NCBI GenBank assembly: GCA_002842855.1
Contig: PHEE01000003.1
Span: 148,544-212,543, forward strand
DNA from: Alphaproteobacteria bacterium HGW-Alphaproteobacteria-4
GTDB taxonomy: Bacteria; Pseudomonadota; Alphaproteobacteria; Rhodobacterales; Rhodobacteraceae
Reading direction: 5' to 3'
Length of the DNA: 64,000 bases
Shown: one piece after another, positions 25,891 through 34,337 of the stretch
How the letters are laid out: every line of letters begins with the position of its first letter
Position numbering within the stretch: the stretch's first letter is position 1
Position numbers and translations under genes: made by a program
The notes under the pieces: model-generated
Database searches by the model: none
Seen by the model: the letters and a program-made list of their open reading frames with translations, nothing else
Told to the model about the DNA's origin: nothing

Positions 25891-26832
25891 ATGCACCGCA
25901 TGCCCCTCGCCTTCGCCGCCACGCTCGCCGGCAGCCTCGCGCTGATACCCGCCACCCTGCGGGCAGAGGTGCCCAGGGTTGTATCCGATATCGCCGTGAT
26001 ACAGGCGCTGGCAGAAACGGTGTTGGGCGGTCTCGGGCAGGCCGACGTGCTGCTGCCGCCCGGCGCTGATGCCCATTCCTACCAGTTGCGCCCCTCGCAG
26101 GGTGCCGCGCTGCAACGGGCAGACCTTGTGTTCTGGGTGGGCGACGCGCTTACCCCGTGGCTGGGGCGAACCTTGGCCGGGGCCGCGCTGAAAGGCAAAT
26201 CGGTGCCGCTGCTCGATGCACCCGAAACCTACCTGCGTGACTTTGGCGCAGGCGAGGCGCACGACCATGAAGCTTCGGCAACGGAGCCAGCGACCGGGCA
26301 CGACCACGCGGGCACCGACCCCCATGCCTGGCTCGATCCGGCAAATGCGCAAGCCTGGCTGGGGCTGATCGCGGCCGAACTGGCCGCCGCCGACCCCGCA
26401 AACGCCGCCACCTACACCGCAAATGCCGAGGCCGGACGTGCCCGCATCGCAGCCCTCGATGCCGCGATGAGCGCAGCGCTTGCGCCGCTCGCGGGCCGCC
26501 CTTTTGTGGTGTTCCACGATGCCTACGGCTATTTCACCGACCACTACGGCCTTGCCGTCGCAGGGGCGCTGAACCGCAGCGATGCAAGCGCCCCGGGCGC
26601 GGCACACCTGACCGAACTGCGCGCCGATCTGGCGGCAGGGGGCATCATCTGCGCCTTCCCCGAAGCCTCGCATGACCCCAAGATGCTTGCACAGTTGCTT
26701 GAAGGCACGCCGGTGCGCACCGGTGGCGCGCTCGACCCGACCGGCAGCACCTTGCCCCGTGGCGCCGGGCTTTACGAGGCGCTGTTGCGCGACCTCGCAG
26801 CAAAGCTCACCGACTGCCTCGCGCCGCGCTGA
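25891..26832 (+). CDS. znuA: Zinc ABC transporter substrate-binding protein ZnuA
   Basis: A 313-aa periplasmic zinc-binding protein of the cluster A-I family. It has a signal peptide (AFAATLAGSLALIPATLRA), the zinc-site His in PPGADAHSYQLRPSQ, an Asp/His-rich flexible loop (AHDHEASATEPATGHDHAG), the second His in DPHAWLDP, and the third in VFHDAYGYF. The AGGAGACCC site precedes the ATG at 25891. Divergent from zur-znuCB and controlled from the shared Zur box. Confidence 0.94.
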   Translation: MHRMPLAFAATLAGSLALIPATLRAEVPRVVSDIAVIQALAETVLGGLGQADVLLPPGADAHSYQLRPSQGAALQRADLVFWVGDALTPWLGRTLAGAALKGKSVPLLDAPETYLRDFGAGEAHDHEASATEPATGHDHAGTDPHAWLDPANAQAWLGLIAAELAAADPANAATYTANAEAGRARIAALDAAMSAALAPLAGRPFVVFHDAYGYFTDHYGLAVAGALNRSDASAPGAAHLTELRADLAAGGIICAFPEASHDPKMLAQLLEGTPVRTGGALDPTGSTLPRGAGLYEALLRDLAAKLTDCLAPR

Positions 26833-26891
26833 GCGCTTGCCCGGCGGCGCAAAGCCGTTACTAAAGAAGCAAGAGCAACCCAGAGGCAACG

Positions 26892-27716
26892 ATGACGGCG
26901 GCAGATTGGATCGGTGCCGAGGCAGGGCCAGAGGGGCTGCGCCTCTGGGTGGCATCCGCAGGGCAGATCATTGCGCGCAGCGCTGCGCCGATAGTGCCCG
27001 GCGAACCGCCGCGCGCGGCGCTTTTGGCGGCCGCTGCGCGACTTCTGCCCAAGGCCGTGCGGGCCCCGATTCTGGCATGCGGCTTTCCGGGCGCCGCCAA
27101 GCGGGCTCTGCCTTGCGCCCCCTTTTCGCCTGATGCCGTGGTGGCAGACGGCGGCATCTTCCATCTGCCCGACCTCTTGCAAGCTGCGCCGCAAGTGGTC
27201 GTTCCCGCAGCGGCCGCGCTGCGGCTGGCGGGATGCCTTGCCGCGGATCCGGGCTTTGACGGCGTGATTTGCCTGACCGGCGCCGAAAGCCTTTGGGCCG
27301 AGATCAGCGCGGGCGAGGTGGTGGGCGTAATGGCGGCGCTTTCGGGCGCGATAGCCGAGGCGATGCTGGCAAGCGAATGGTTCGCCCTGCCATCCACCGC
27401 CGAAACCGATCTGAGCGCCTTCGACGCCGACCTGTCGCAAACCCTGTCGCGCCCCGAGCGGCTGGCGCGGATGCTGGCCGAGGCACGCGCGTTGCCACCC
27501 GCACAGGCCCGTGCGCGCCTTCACGCCGCGCTGATTGGCGCCGAGCTGGCAGCGGCACGACCATGGTGGTTGGGGCGCGCGTTGCGCGTTCTCGGGCCAA
27601 GTGCCGCGCTTTACAGTCGCGCATTGGCCGCGCAAGGCGTCCGCACGACCGAGGGAGACGGCGAAGCGGCGCTGATTGCGGGCTTTGCGCTGGCAGCGCG
27701 GGCGCTTGCGCCATGA
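26892..27716 (+). CDS. DgoK-like 2-dehydro-3-deoxygalactonokinase family protein, degenerate
   Basis: A 274-aa protein that resembles 2-keto-3-deoxygalactonate kinase (DgoK). The recognisable stretch is the family's central motif, here GVICLTGAESLWAEISAGEV. The N-terminal phosphate-binding motif expected in active DgoK (DWGTS-like) reads DWIGAEAGPEGLRLW, lacking the Gly-Thr-Ser core, so catalysis is doubtful. It is followed without a gap by the aldose epimerase gene (ATGA overlap). It may be a decayed or repurposed kinase; no other DeLey-Doudoroff galactose genes are nearby. Confidence 0.7.
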   Translation: MTAADWIGAEAGPEGLRLWVASAGQIIARSAAPIVPGEPPRAALLAAAARLLPKAVRAPILACGFPGAAKRALPCAPFSPDAVVADGGIFHLPDLLQAAPQVVVPAAAALRLAGCLAADPGFDGVICLTGAESLWAEISAGEVVGVMAALSGAIAEAMLASEWFALPSTAETDLSAFDADLSQTLSRPERLARMLAEARALPPAQARARLHAALIGAELAAARPWWLGRALRVLGPSAALYSRALAAQGVRTTEGDGEAALIAGFALAARALAP

Positions 27717-28726
27717 GCCTGCGACGCTTTGGCAATTTGCGCGATGGCCGCGAAATTTCGGAAATCACCCTTGCTGCCGGGGCGCTGACAGCGCGGGTGT
27801 TGACCCTCGGCGCAATCCTCTCGGACCTGCGGATGGCGGGTGCCGACTGGCCGCTGGTGCTCGGATCGGCCGAGATTGGCGCCTATGAAGGGCCGATGCG
27901 CTGGTTCGGCGCCGTGGTGGGGCCGGTTGCCAACCGCATCGGCGGCGCACGCGCGCTGATTGCGGGGCACGAGGCGCGGCTTGAGGCCAACGAGGGCACC
28001 AGCACCTTGCATGGCGGAACCAGTGGCACCTCGGCACAGGTCTGGACAGTCGCAGACCAAGCACCCGACCGGGTGACACTGGCGCTGACGCTGCCTGCGG
28101 GCCTTGGCGGCTTTCCCGGTAACCGCCGCCTGAGCGCCGAATACCGCCTGACCGCCCCGGCCACTCTTACGTTAACGCTATACGCCTCGACCGATGCGCC
28201 GACGTTGGTGAACCTCGCGCATCACCCTTATTGGAACCTCGATGGCAAGGGCGACACATCGGCGCACCGCTTGCGTGTTGCAGCCGACGCCTACCTGCCC
28301 ACCGACGGCGCCATGCTGCCGCTTGGCCCGCGCCAATCGCTGAAGGGTGACCCGCGCGATCTGCGCCACGCGCGCGCCCTCGCAACGCTGCCACCGCTTG
28401 ATCACTGCTTCATCCTGGCCGAGGCGCCGCGCGCGCTGACGCCTGTGGCCACACTTTGCGGCACACGCGGCATTACGCTGGCGCTTGCAACCACGGCGCC
28501 GGGGCTTCAGGTCTATGATGGCGCAGGGCTTGGCACCGCGCCATGGCAGGGGCACGCCGGCGCGCCTTACGGCCCCCGCGCGGGGCTGGCGCTGGAACCG
28601 CAGCTCTGGCCAGATGCACCTGCGCATGCCGATTATCCGTCGATACTTCTGACCCCGGACACGCAATTTGAACACCAAACGCGCTATACCCTGAGCCGAC
28701 ATTCCTCGCCATCGGAGCCGCAATGA
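27713..28726 (+). CDS. galM: Aldose 1-epimerase (galactose mutarotase)
   Basis: A 337-aa cytoplasmic beta-sandwich enzyme interconverting alpha and beta anomers of aldoses. Family motifs are WFGAVVGPVANRIGGAR, STLHGGTSG, the catalytic-His region VNLAHHPYWNLDG, LDHCFIL, and the catalytic Glu in GLALEPQLWPDA. It overlaps the DgoK-like gene by 4 nt upstream and the regulator gene downstream by 4 nt, so the three are one operon. Confidence 0.92.
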   Translation: MSLRRFGNLRDGREISEITLAAGALTARVLTLGAILSDLRMAGADWPLVLGSAEIGAYEGPMRWFGAVVGPVANRIGGARALIAGHEARLEANEGTSTLHGGTSGTSAQVWTVADQAPDRVTLALTLPAGLGGFPGNRRLSAEYRLTAPATLTLTLYASTDAPTLVNLAHHPYWNLDGKGDTSAHRLRVAADAYLPTDGAMLPLGPRQSLKGDPRDLRHARALATLPPLDHCFILAEAPRALTPVATLCGTRGITLALATTAPGLQVYDGAGLGTAPWQGHAGAPYGPRAGLALEPQLWPDAPAHADYPSILLTPDTQFEHQTRYTLSRHSSPSEPQ

Positions 28727-29229
28727 TGCAAGCGCCACAGACCGAACTCGCCGCCTATTTCGCCGATGCCGCTGCCCAGCTTGGTCTTTCGCGCCCTGCG
28801 GGCCAGTGTTTCGCCGCTGTCTGGCACGCTGCAACGCCGCCTGATGCCGATGCATTGGTCGCCCTGACCGGGCTTTCTCGCTCGGCCGTTTCCACAGCGA
28901 TGAAAGAGTTGCGCGAGGCGGGATTGGTACAAGCCCAGCGCCTGCCCGGCACCCGCCGCGAAGGTTTTACCGCCCCGAGTGACCCCTGGGCGCTGCTGCG
29001 GCTGCACATTGCACTGCGGCTGCACCGCGACATCGCGCCGATGCGCGACCGCCTGCGGTTGCTCCGCGCCTCGGGCGAGGATGCCCGTGTGGCCGATATG
29101 GCCGATATGCTCGAAGTTGTCGCGCTTTGGCTTGGAAGACTTTCCGACACAACACCAGATACGCTGGCAGCAGAAATGGCACCGCCAAAACCGGAAAGCC
29201 GCAACCGAAAGAAGAAGAAAAAGGGCTAG
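28723..29229 (+). CDS. MarR/GbsR-like winged-helix regulator
   Basis: A 168-aa cytoplasmic protein with an N-terminal winged helix near residues 20-75 (LVALTGLSRSAVSTAMKELREAGLV, then the wing RLPGTRREGF) and a helical C-terminus that probably dimerises, ending in the basic tail RNRKKKKKG. It resembles GbsR-type MarR regulators. It is the third gene of the operon with galM. Its stop codon shares the sequence CTAG with the convergent LuxR-type gene. Confidence 0.78.
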   Translation: MMQAPQTELAAYFADAAAQLGLSRPAGQCFAAVWHAATPPDADALVALTGLSRSAVSTAMKELREAGLVQAQRLPGTRREGFTAPSDPWALLRLHIALRLHRDIAPMRDRLRLLRASGEDARVADMADMLEVVALWLGRLSDTTPDTLAAEMAPPKPESRNRKKKKKG

Positions 29230-29777
29230 GCGTCTGCCGAAACTTCGGGCTCGGAAAACTGATCAGGCTCTGGCTCGTCAGGCGGCTGCGGCAGATGCGC
29301 CTCGGCCATCAGGTCTTCGATGAAAAGGCTCAGAAGCTGGCCGCGCCCGTTCACCCCGGCCTTGCGATAAATCGCATTCGTCTGCGCCTTCACGGTGCCT
29401 TCCGAGGTGGCGCGCATCGTGGCGATTTCCGCGGTACTGAGGCCCTTGATCGCAAACAGCGCCACATCACGCTCGGCAGGCGTAAGCCCCCAGTTATCAA
29501 ACCGCTCGCTCAGAAGAGTCATGAAGGCGCCCGATGCACGACGCAGGCGCTCGCGCGCGGCGCGATGATCGCGCTGCACCCGCGAGAGTGCCAGCATCGC
29601 CATCCAGAGGCCAAGCGTCAGGCTGACAACGGCAGAGATTTCGATAATTTCATGCGCCCCCCAACTGATCGGAAGCACGACGAGGCCGAGCATCGAAAGC
29701 ACGATGTCGGACACGAAATAGAGCGCAAAAACCAATTGCACCAGGAAAACCGCGATGATTACCGGTTTGCTGATCAT
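29226..29777 (-). CDS. Membrane-anchored LuxR-type HTH regulator
   Basis: A 183-aa protein. Two hydrophobic helices occupy residues 1-70 (VIIAVFLVQLVFALYFVSDI and ISAVVSLTLGLWMAMLAL), then a basic linker (RVQRDHRAARERLRR), then a LuxR/GerE helix-turn-helix at about 95-155 (LTPAERDVALFAIKGLSTAE, MRATSEGTVKAQTNAIYRK). No receiver or autoinducer domain is present, so DNA binding is probably controlled from the membrane. It lies 84 nt downstream of the first PepSY-like gene on the same strand; they may be co-transcribed. Target genes are unknown but the two PepSY-like neighbours are obvious candidates. Confidence 0.82.
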   Translation of the reverse strand: MISKPVIIAVFLVQLVFALYFVSDIVLSMLGLVVLPISWGAHEIIEISAVVSLTLGLWMAMLALSRVQRDHRAARERLRRASGAFMTLLSERFDNWGLTPAERDVALFAIKGLSTAEIATMRATSEGTVKAQTNAIYRKAGVNGRGQLLSLFIEDLMAEAHLPQPPDEPEPDQFSEPEVSADA

Positions 29778-29861
29778 CGTTCCGCCTTTTGTCGGGCGCC
29801 CGCAACCGTGCCGGAGTTCGGGCAGAGCCAGTCGCGTGCGGAGTCAACCATGGTTTTTGCG

Positions 29862-30302
29862 CTAGTCGTCGTCGTGTTCATCGTCGTCATGTTCGTCATC
29901 GTCGTCGTCGTGATTGTCATCGTCACCACCGCCATCGTTACCCCCTCCGTTGCCACTACTGCCCGAACCGCCCCCGCTTTGGCCACTGCCACTGGAATCG
30001 CTGCCGCGCGTCTCCCTTTCGTCTTGAAGCGCAAAGTGCCCAAGCGTGGCGACCCGGTCATTGCCAATCCAGATGTCGCGCAGCACATGGCCCGTGCGGG
30101 GGTCAATGACAATTTCGCGCGTACCATCTTCCTTGACCGCGACTATACGCGCACGCCCAAGAAGCGTGCGCGAAATGGTTATGTTGGCATAGCCTTCGGC
30201 ACGAAGTTGCCGACCAACCCTTTCAGCAAAGCTCTCGGCATGCGCAGCACTTGCTGTCAGCACCAGCGCGGCGATCAGAGACAGGGCCTTCATCCGCTTC
30301 AT
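29862..30302 (-). CDS. Secreted PepSY-like protein with Asp/His-rich tail (1)
   Basis: A 146-aa secreted protein: signal peptide MKRMKALSLIAALVLTASAA, then a small PepSY-like domain (about residues 25-80; ERVGRQLRAEGYANITISRT, then RARIVAVKEDGTREIVIDPR and GHVLRD), then a Gly/Ser-rich linker and a 20-residue acidic tail of Asp with a few His, Glu and Asn. The ATG at 30302 has AGGAGAG upstream. The tail could bind calcium or another metal. It is the neighbour of a paralogue with the same plan (30429-30875), but they share little beyond the architecture. Confidence 0.75.
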   Translation of the reverse strand: MKRMKALSLIAALVLTASAAHAESFAERVGRQLRAEGYANITISRTLLGRARIVAVKEDGTREIVIDPRTGHVLRDIWIGNDRVATLGHFALQDERETRGSDSSGSGQSGGGSGSSGNGGGNDGGGDDDNHDDDDDEHDDDEHDDD

Positions 30303-30428
30303 CTCGAACTCTCCTGGGCGCAAATTGCAGCCCCCCGTGCATTGCACCAAAATGGCGCACACGGGGGGCAAGTTGCAAGCGTCGCATGCAGGGTGCCTTG
30401 GGGGACATTGCGCGCTTGCGTGCCGGGT

Positions 30429-30875
30429 TTAGCGACGGTCGTCGTCATGGCCGTTGTCGTCATGGCCGTCGTGGTCATGGCCGTCGTCGTCGTGACCGTT
30501 GTCGTCATGGCCGTTGTCGTCGTGGCCGTTGTCGTCGTTTTCGTCGTCGTCGTTACCGTCGTGACCGTCGCGGTCATCATCGTTTTCAACATGGGTTCCG
30601 TTGGTGCCGTTCGTGCCACCGGCGCCGGCCTCATTGCGATCGCGGCTTTCCTGAAGCAGGAGCAAGCCGGTCACTGCATCATAGGTGAACTCGACACGCT
30701 GCGAAGCGCTGACCGCCTCGACTTTGACCGTATTGGCACCGGTCTTGATTTCGGTAACGGTATAGCCTTGCGATGCCAGATCAGCGATCAGCGCGGCGGT
30801 ATCAATGGCGGCGAAGGCGGCGGTTGCGCTGCTCATCATCATGACGACGGCGGCGATCTTGAAGGTGCGTTTCAT
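30429..30875 (-). CDS. Secreted PepSY-like protein with GHDDN repeat tail (2)
   Basis: A 148-aa secreted protein: signal peptide (FKIAAVVMMMSSATAAFA), a PepSY-like domain (about residues 25-80; DLASQGYTVTEIKTG, then VKVEAVSASQRVEFTYDAVT), a Gly/Asn linker (AGAGGTNGTNGTHVEN) and a C-terminal ~55 residues of Asp/His/Asn/Gly repeats, including three tandem GHDDN units and then GHDDDGHDHDGHDDN. GGAG lies 8 nt ahead of the ATG at 30875. Metal binding is likely for the tail; the exact role is unknown. First gene of the minus-strand group with the second PepSY-like gene and the LuxR-type regulator. Confidence 0.75.
   Translation of the reverse strand: MKRTFKIAAVVMMMSSATAAFAAIDTAALIADLASQGYTVTEIKTGANTVKVEAVSASQRVEFTYDAVTGLLLLQESRDRNEAGAGGTNGTNGTHVENDDDRDGHDGNDDDENDDNGHDDNGHDDNGHDDDGHDHDGHDDNGHDDDRR
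30430..30590. repeat. Tandem ~15-bp coding repeat
   Basis: Imperfect tandem copies of a 15-bp unit (plus strand GTCGTCATGGCCGTT and variants) that encode the GHDDN/GHDDD repeats. The array is the kind that gains and loses units by slippage, so tail length may vary between strains. Confidence 0.8.
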
Positions 30876-31035
30876 GTGTGTATCTCCAGTTGGTTTGCGT
30901 TGGCTTGCTTGGTTTCGCCTGATTGCGATGACCTCACAAAGCCCCACAAATCGACCACTGGCCATTCACCTCAGGGTCTAATCCCGGCCGGGTAACCCGA
31001 GGGCCAAAGCGCATAAACTGTGGTTTAGGGCATGA

Positions 31036-31069
31036 AAAAGCCCCGCAAAGCAGGCGCCGCGGGGCTTTT
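31036..31069 (-). terminator. Terminator after trpB
   Basis: AAAAGCCCCGC and GCGGGGCTTTT form an 11-bp stem with a 12-nt loop. On the minus strand it ends in CTTTTTC, about 20 nt past the trpB stop. The A/T runs at both sides mean it could also work on the plus strand. Confidence 0.85.
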
Positions 31070-31088
31070 GTAATTATATTTCAGCACC

Positions 31089-32315
31089 TTATATCTTCAT
31101 GTCAAAACCGAGGTGGCGCGCGACGGTGAAGATATCTTTGTCACCCCGCCCGCACATATTCATGATGATCAGGTGATCTTTCGGCAGACCGGGGGCGATT
31201 TTCATTACATGCGCCAGCGCGTGGCTGGGTTCAAGCGCCGGAATTATACCTTCTTGCAGACAGCAAAGCTGGAACGCCTCAAGCGCTTCCATGTCGGTGA
31301 TGCTCACATATTCCGCGCGGCCTACCTCATGCAGCCACGAATGTTCGGGGCCGATTCCCGGATAGTCGAGCCCCGCCGAAATTGAATGGCCCTCCAGAAT
31401 TTGCCCGTCTTCGTCCTGCAAAAGATAGGTGCGGTTGCCGTGCAGCACGCCGGGGCGCCCGCCAGTCAGGCTGGCGCAGTGTTCCATGCGCGCATCGACC
31501 CCGTGCCCGCCCGCCTCAACCCCGATGATTCGCACGCTCGCGTCATCAAGGAACGGGAAGAACAGCCCCATCGCGTTCGACCCGCCGCCGATTGCCGCCA
31601 CCAGCGTGTCGGGCAGGCGGCCTTCGCGTTCCAGCATCTGCGCCCGCGCCTCCTTGCCGATGATCGACTGGAAATCGCGCACCATCGCGGGGTAAGGGTG
31701 CGGCCCCGCCACGGTGCCAATACAATAAAAGGTGTCGCGCACATTGGTGACCCAGTCACGCAGCGCATCGTTCATTGCGTCTTTCAGCGTGCCGCGCCCC
31801 GAGGTCACGGGAATCACCTCGGCCCCCAAAAGCCGCATCCGAAACACGTTGGGCGCCTGCCGGTGCACATCGGTTTCCCCCATGTAGACCACGCATTTGA
31901 GGCCGAACCGCGCGCAAACGGTCGCCGTGGCCACGCCATGCTGCCCGGCGCCGGTTTCGGCGATGATCCGGGTCTTGCCCATGCGGCGGGCCAGCAATAT
32001 CTGGCCCAAGACGTTGTTGATCTTGTGCGCGCCGGTGTGGTTCAGCTCGTCACGCTTCATGTAGATCTTCGCGCCGCCGAAATACTCGGTCAGGCGCTCG
32101 GCAAGATAGAGCGGTGAGGGGCGGCCTACATAGTGCTTCCAGAGGTCGTCCATCTCCGCCCAGAACACCGGATCGGTCTTGGCGCGCTCGTATTCTTCCT
32201 CAAGCGCCAGCACCAAGGGCATCAGCGTTTCCGAAACGAAACGCCCCCCAAAGATGCCAAATCGCCCCTGCTCATCCGGGCCGGTCTTGAAGCTGTTGAT
32301 GCGGTCGTCGGCCAT
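31089..32315 (-). CDS. trpB: Tryptophan synthase beta chain
   Basis: A 408-aa PLP enzyme joining indole and serine to make tryptophan, acting with TrpA (not in this window). The PLP lysine is K98 in HTGAHKINN; the phosphate-binding loop is [16 protein letters not shown] and [10 protein letters not shown] are classic. GGGAG precedes the ATG. It ends the minus-strand run rpsA-ihfB-lapA-trpF-GNAT-trpB and is followed by a terminator. Confidence 0.97.
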   Translation of the reverse strand: MADDRINSFKTGPDEQGRFGIFGGRFVSETLMPLVLALEEEYERAKTDPVFWAEMDDLWKHYVGRPSPLYLAERLTEYFGGAKIYMKRDELNHTGAHKINNVLGQILLARRMGKTRIIAETGAGQHGVATATVCARFGLKCVVYMGETDVHRQAPNVFRMRLLGAEVIPVTSGRGTLKDAMNDALRDWVTNVRDTFYCIGTVAGPHPYPAMVRDFQSIIGKEARAQMLEREGRLPDTLVAAIGGGSNAMGLFFPFLDDASVRIIGVEAGGHGVDARMEHCASLTGGRPGVLHGNRTYLLQDEDGQILEGHSISAGLDYPGIGPEHSWLHEVGRAEYVSITDMEALEAFQLCCLQEGIIPALEPSHALAHVMKIAPGLPKDHLIIMNMCGRGDKDIFTVARHLGFDMKI

Positions 32316-32330
32316 GGCGGATGCTCCCTG

Positions 32331-32777
32331 TCAGTCAAGCTCGCGTTTATAGCCAATGTGGCTAGGGGTAAAGCCGAGCCGGTCGTAGAAGGCGTGCGCG
32401 CGGGTTCGCGCCCGGTTCGTGGTCAGTTGCATCAGGCGGCATCCGGCGGCGCGGGCGCGCGCCTCGGCATCGGCCATCAGTTCGGCGCCCAGACCCTGCC
32501 CGCGCAGGTCTGCCACCACCCGCACCGCCTCGATCTGCGCGCGCCGCGCGGCCTTCATGGAAAGCCCGTGCAATATAGTGATCTGATAGGTGGCGACGAC
32601 GCGCCCGCCACGGGTGCCGACCACGAGCAGGTTGCTGCGCTGCCGTTGCATTTCGGCAAATGCGGCAAGGTACGGGGCGAGCTCAGCCCCCTCGCGCGCC
32701 GCCCCCAGCATGTCATCAGCCAGCATTGCCACCACGGCGGGCACATCGGCGGCGGTTGCCTCACGCCAGGTGATCAT
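32331..32777 (-). CDS. GNAT-family N-acetyltransferase
   Basis: A 148-aa single GNAT domain. The acetyl-CoA-binding motif is [15 protein letters not shown] (Q/RxxGxG/A), followed by [21 protein letters not shown] and the terminal [12 protein letters not shown] typical of small-molecule acetyltransferases. Its ATG overlaps the trpF stop (ATGA), and trpB follows after 15 nt, so it is a passenger inside the trp unit. The substrate is unknown. Confidence 0.87.
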   Translation of the reverse strand: MITWREATAADVPAVVAMLADDMLGAAREGAELAPYLAAFAEMQRQRSNLLVVGTRGGRVVATYQITILHGLSMKAARRAQIEAVRVVADLRGQGLGAELMADAEARARAAGCRLMQLTTNRARTRAHAFYDRLGFTPSHIGYKRELD

Positions 32778-33412
32778 GCCCGCGCCGCAGCGATGAAATC
32801 GGCAATCAGACCCGCGTCTTTTACCCCCGGCGCAGTTTCGACGCCGGATGACACATCCACCTGCCTTGCCCCGGTCAGGTAGATCGCCTCGGCCACGTTT
32901 TCTGGCGTCAGCCCTCCGGCCAGCATCCATGGGCGCGGCCAGCGGCGGCGGGAAAGTAACGTCCAGTCAAACGCGCGGCCGTTGCCACCGGGCAGGTCGG
33001 CCCCCGCAGGCGCCTTGGCATCGACCAGAATCTGGTCGGCGACCTGGCTGTAGTCGGCCACCGCTGCCAGATCGTCTGCGTCAGCAACACCAACCGCCTT
33101 CATCACCGGAAGGCCATAGCGCGCCCGCACCTCGGCCACCCGCGCAACCGATTCGCGGCCATGAAGCTGCAGCAGGTCAAGCGGCACCTCGGCCAGCAGC
33201 GCGTCGAGAAAAGCGTTGTCGGCATCGACCACCAGCCCGACCTTGGCAATGCCCACCGGCACCGCCAGCGCAAGGCCGCGCGCCTGCGTCAGCGTCAGAT
33301 TGCGCGGCGAGCGCGGGAAGAACACGAAGCCAAGGTAGTTTGCGCCCGCCTTGGCGGCAGCGGCAATATGGCCTGCGTCACGCAGACCGCAGATTTTCAC
33401 ACGAATGTCCAT
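32774..33412 (-). CDS. trpF: Phosphoribosylanthranilate isomerase
   Basis: A 212-aa TIM barrel enzyme of tryptophan synthesis, converting phosphoribosylanthranilate to CdRP. Catalytic Cys is in VKICGL (residues 5-10); the catalytic Asp is in QILVDAK; phosphate-binding loops are LLQLHG and [10 protein letters not shown] with VDVSSGVE. It couples to the GNAT gene by a 4-nt overlap. A weak ribosome site precedes it. Confidence 0.95.
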   Translation of the reverse strand: MDIRVKICGLRDAGHIAAAAKAGANYLGFVFFPRSPRNLTLTQARGLALAVPVGIAKVGLVVDADNAFLDALLAEVPLDLLQLHGRESVARVAEVRARYGLPVMKAVGVADADDLAAVADYSQVADQILVDAKAPAGADLPGGNGRAFDWTLLSRRRWPRPWMLAGGLTPENVAEAIYLTGARQVDVSSGVETAPGVKDAGLIADFIAAARA

Positions 33413-33421
33413 TCGTCAGGC

Positions 33422-33784
33422 TTACCGCGCCCGCCCCGGCTGCTCAAGCAGCGCCAGCACCTCGTCGCGCGGCTCGGGCGCATCAGCACTGACACGCGCC
33501 AGCTCGCGCTCCAGCCGTGCCTTGTCGCGCGCGGTCTGGCTCGCGGCGCTGCGCAGCCGCGCTTCGCGCAGCCATTCCCAGACAAAACCGATCAAGAGCC
33601 CCAGCAAGATGCCCGCGAAAATCACCAGAAACAGCGGCAGTTCCAGCGACCATTGCAGGCCCAGAAAGCTGCCAGCCTCATCCGGCATCAGCCGCAGCGT
33701 CACCAAGCCGCGGTTGGCAAGCGCCAATGTCACCAGCGCTACGGCCAGGGCCGCCAGAAATGCCCAGCGAAGCCAGCGCAGCAT
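33422..33784 (-). CDS. lapA: LapA/DUF1049-domain membrane protein
   Basis: A 120-aa inner-membrane protein: two hydrophobic segments (LRWLRWAFLAALAVALVTLA; LFLVIFAGILLGLLIGFVWE) and a charged cytoplasmic C-terminus rich in Arg and Glu. This is the LapA (YciS-like) organisation, which in enterobacteria partners LapB in controlling LPS amount. Here it sits, as in many alphaproteobacteria, directly after ihfB with no gap between stop and start. Confidence 0.85.
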   Translation of the reverse strand: MLRWLRWAFLAALAVALVTLALANRGLVTLRLMPDEAGSFLGLQWSLELPLFLVIFAGILLGLLIGFVWEWLREARLRSAASQTARDKARLERELARVSADAPEPRDEVLALLEQPGRAR

Positions 33785-34072
33785 TCAGCCCTCGTTTCCG
33801 TTCAAACGATCACGCAGCAGCTTGCCGGTCTTGAAGAAAGGAACATGCTTTTCGTCCACCGCAACGGCGGTTCCGGTGCGCGGGTTGCGCCCTGTGCGGG
33901 CATCGCGCTGCTTTACCGAAAAGGCGCCAAACCCGCGCAACTCGACACGGTCACCCCGCGCCATCGCCTCAACAATTTCGTCGAAGATCGTGTTCACGAT
34001 TTTCTCGACATGCCGGAGCGACAGTTTCGGGTTGTCTTCGGCGATACGCGCAATCAGTTCAGACCGGATCAT
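33785..34072 (-). CDS. ihfB: Integration host factor subunit beta
   Basis: A 95-aa DNA-bending protein that pairs with IhfA. It has the HU/IHF fold: helical [40 protein letters not shown], then the beta arms [27 protein letters not shown] use the ATG at 34072 because GGGGG lies 6 nt upstream; an alternative ATG 6 nt earlier would abut it. Located just downstream of rpsA, as in many proteobacteria. Confidence 0.96.
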   Translation of the reverse strand: MIRSELIARIAEDNPKLSLRHVEKIVNTIFDEIVEAMARGDRVELRGFGAFSVKQRDARTGRNPRTGTAVAVDEKHVPFFKTGKLLRDRLNGNEG

Positions 34073-34289
34073 GGACATCCCCCTAGGCAGTCCGGGCGGC
34101 AGCGCCCGGAACGACATTGCACCGACTATATGCAGAATTTTGCGCCGCACAAATGGCAAAGTCCTTGGAATGGCGCCTTTTTCCGCGTTGGCCCCCAGAA
34201 TCGGCGCGCTTGCGCCGATTGCGGCGGCGCAGCATGGGCCCCGACGCGCTAACCTGACGCCACCCGGCGAATCGCTCGCGCCATGAAAA

Positions 34290-34315
34290 AGGCCCCACCT
34301 TCGCAGGCGGGGCCT
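34290..34315 (-). terminator. Terminator after rpsA
   Basis: On the minus strand AGGCCCCGCCT-GCGA-AGGTGGGGCCT, followed by TTTTT, about 22 nt past the rpsA stop. One G·T pair; otherwise a strong 11-bp stem. It separates rpsA from ihfB, so ihfB probably has its own promoter in the ~215 nt between. Confidence 0.85.
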
Positions 34316-34337
34316 CGTTTTGAACGACTTGCGCGGC

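Noticed and set aside
29862..30590. CRISPR-like array
   Set aside because: The repeats are short, contiguous, in frame and encode Asp/His tails; there are no spacers.
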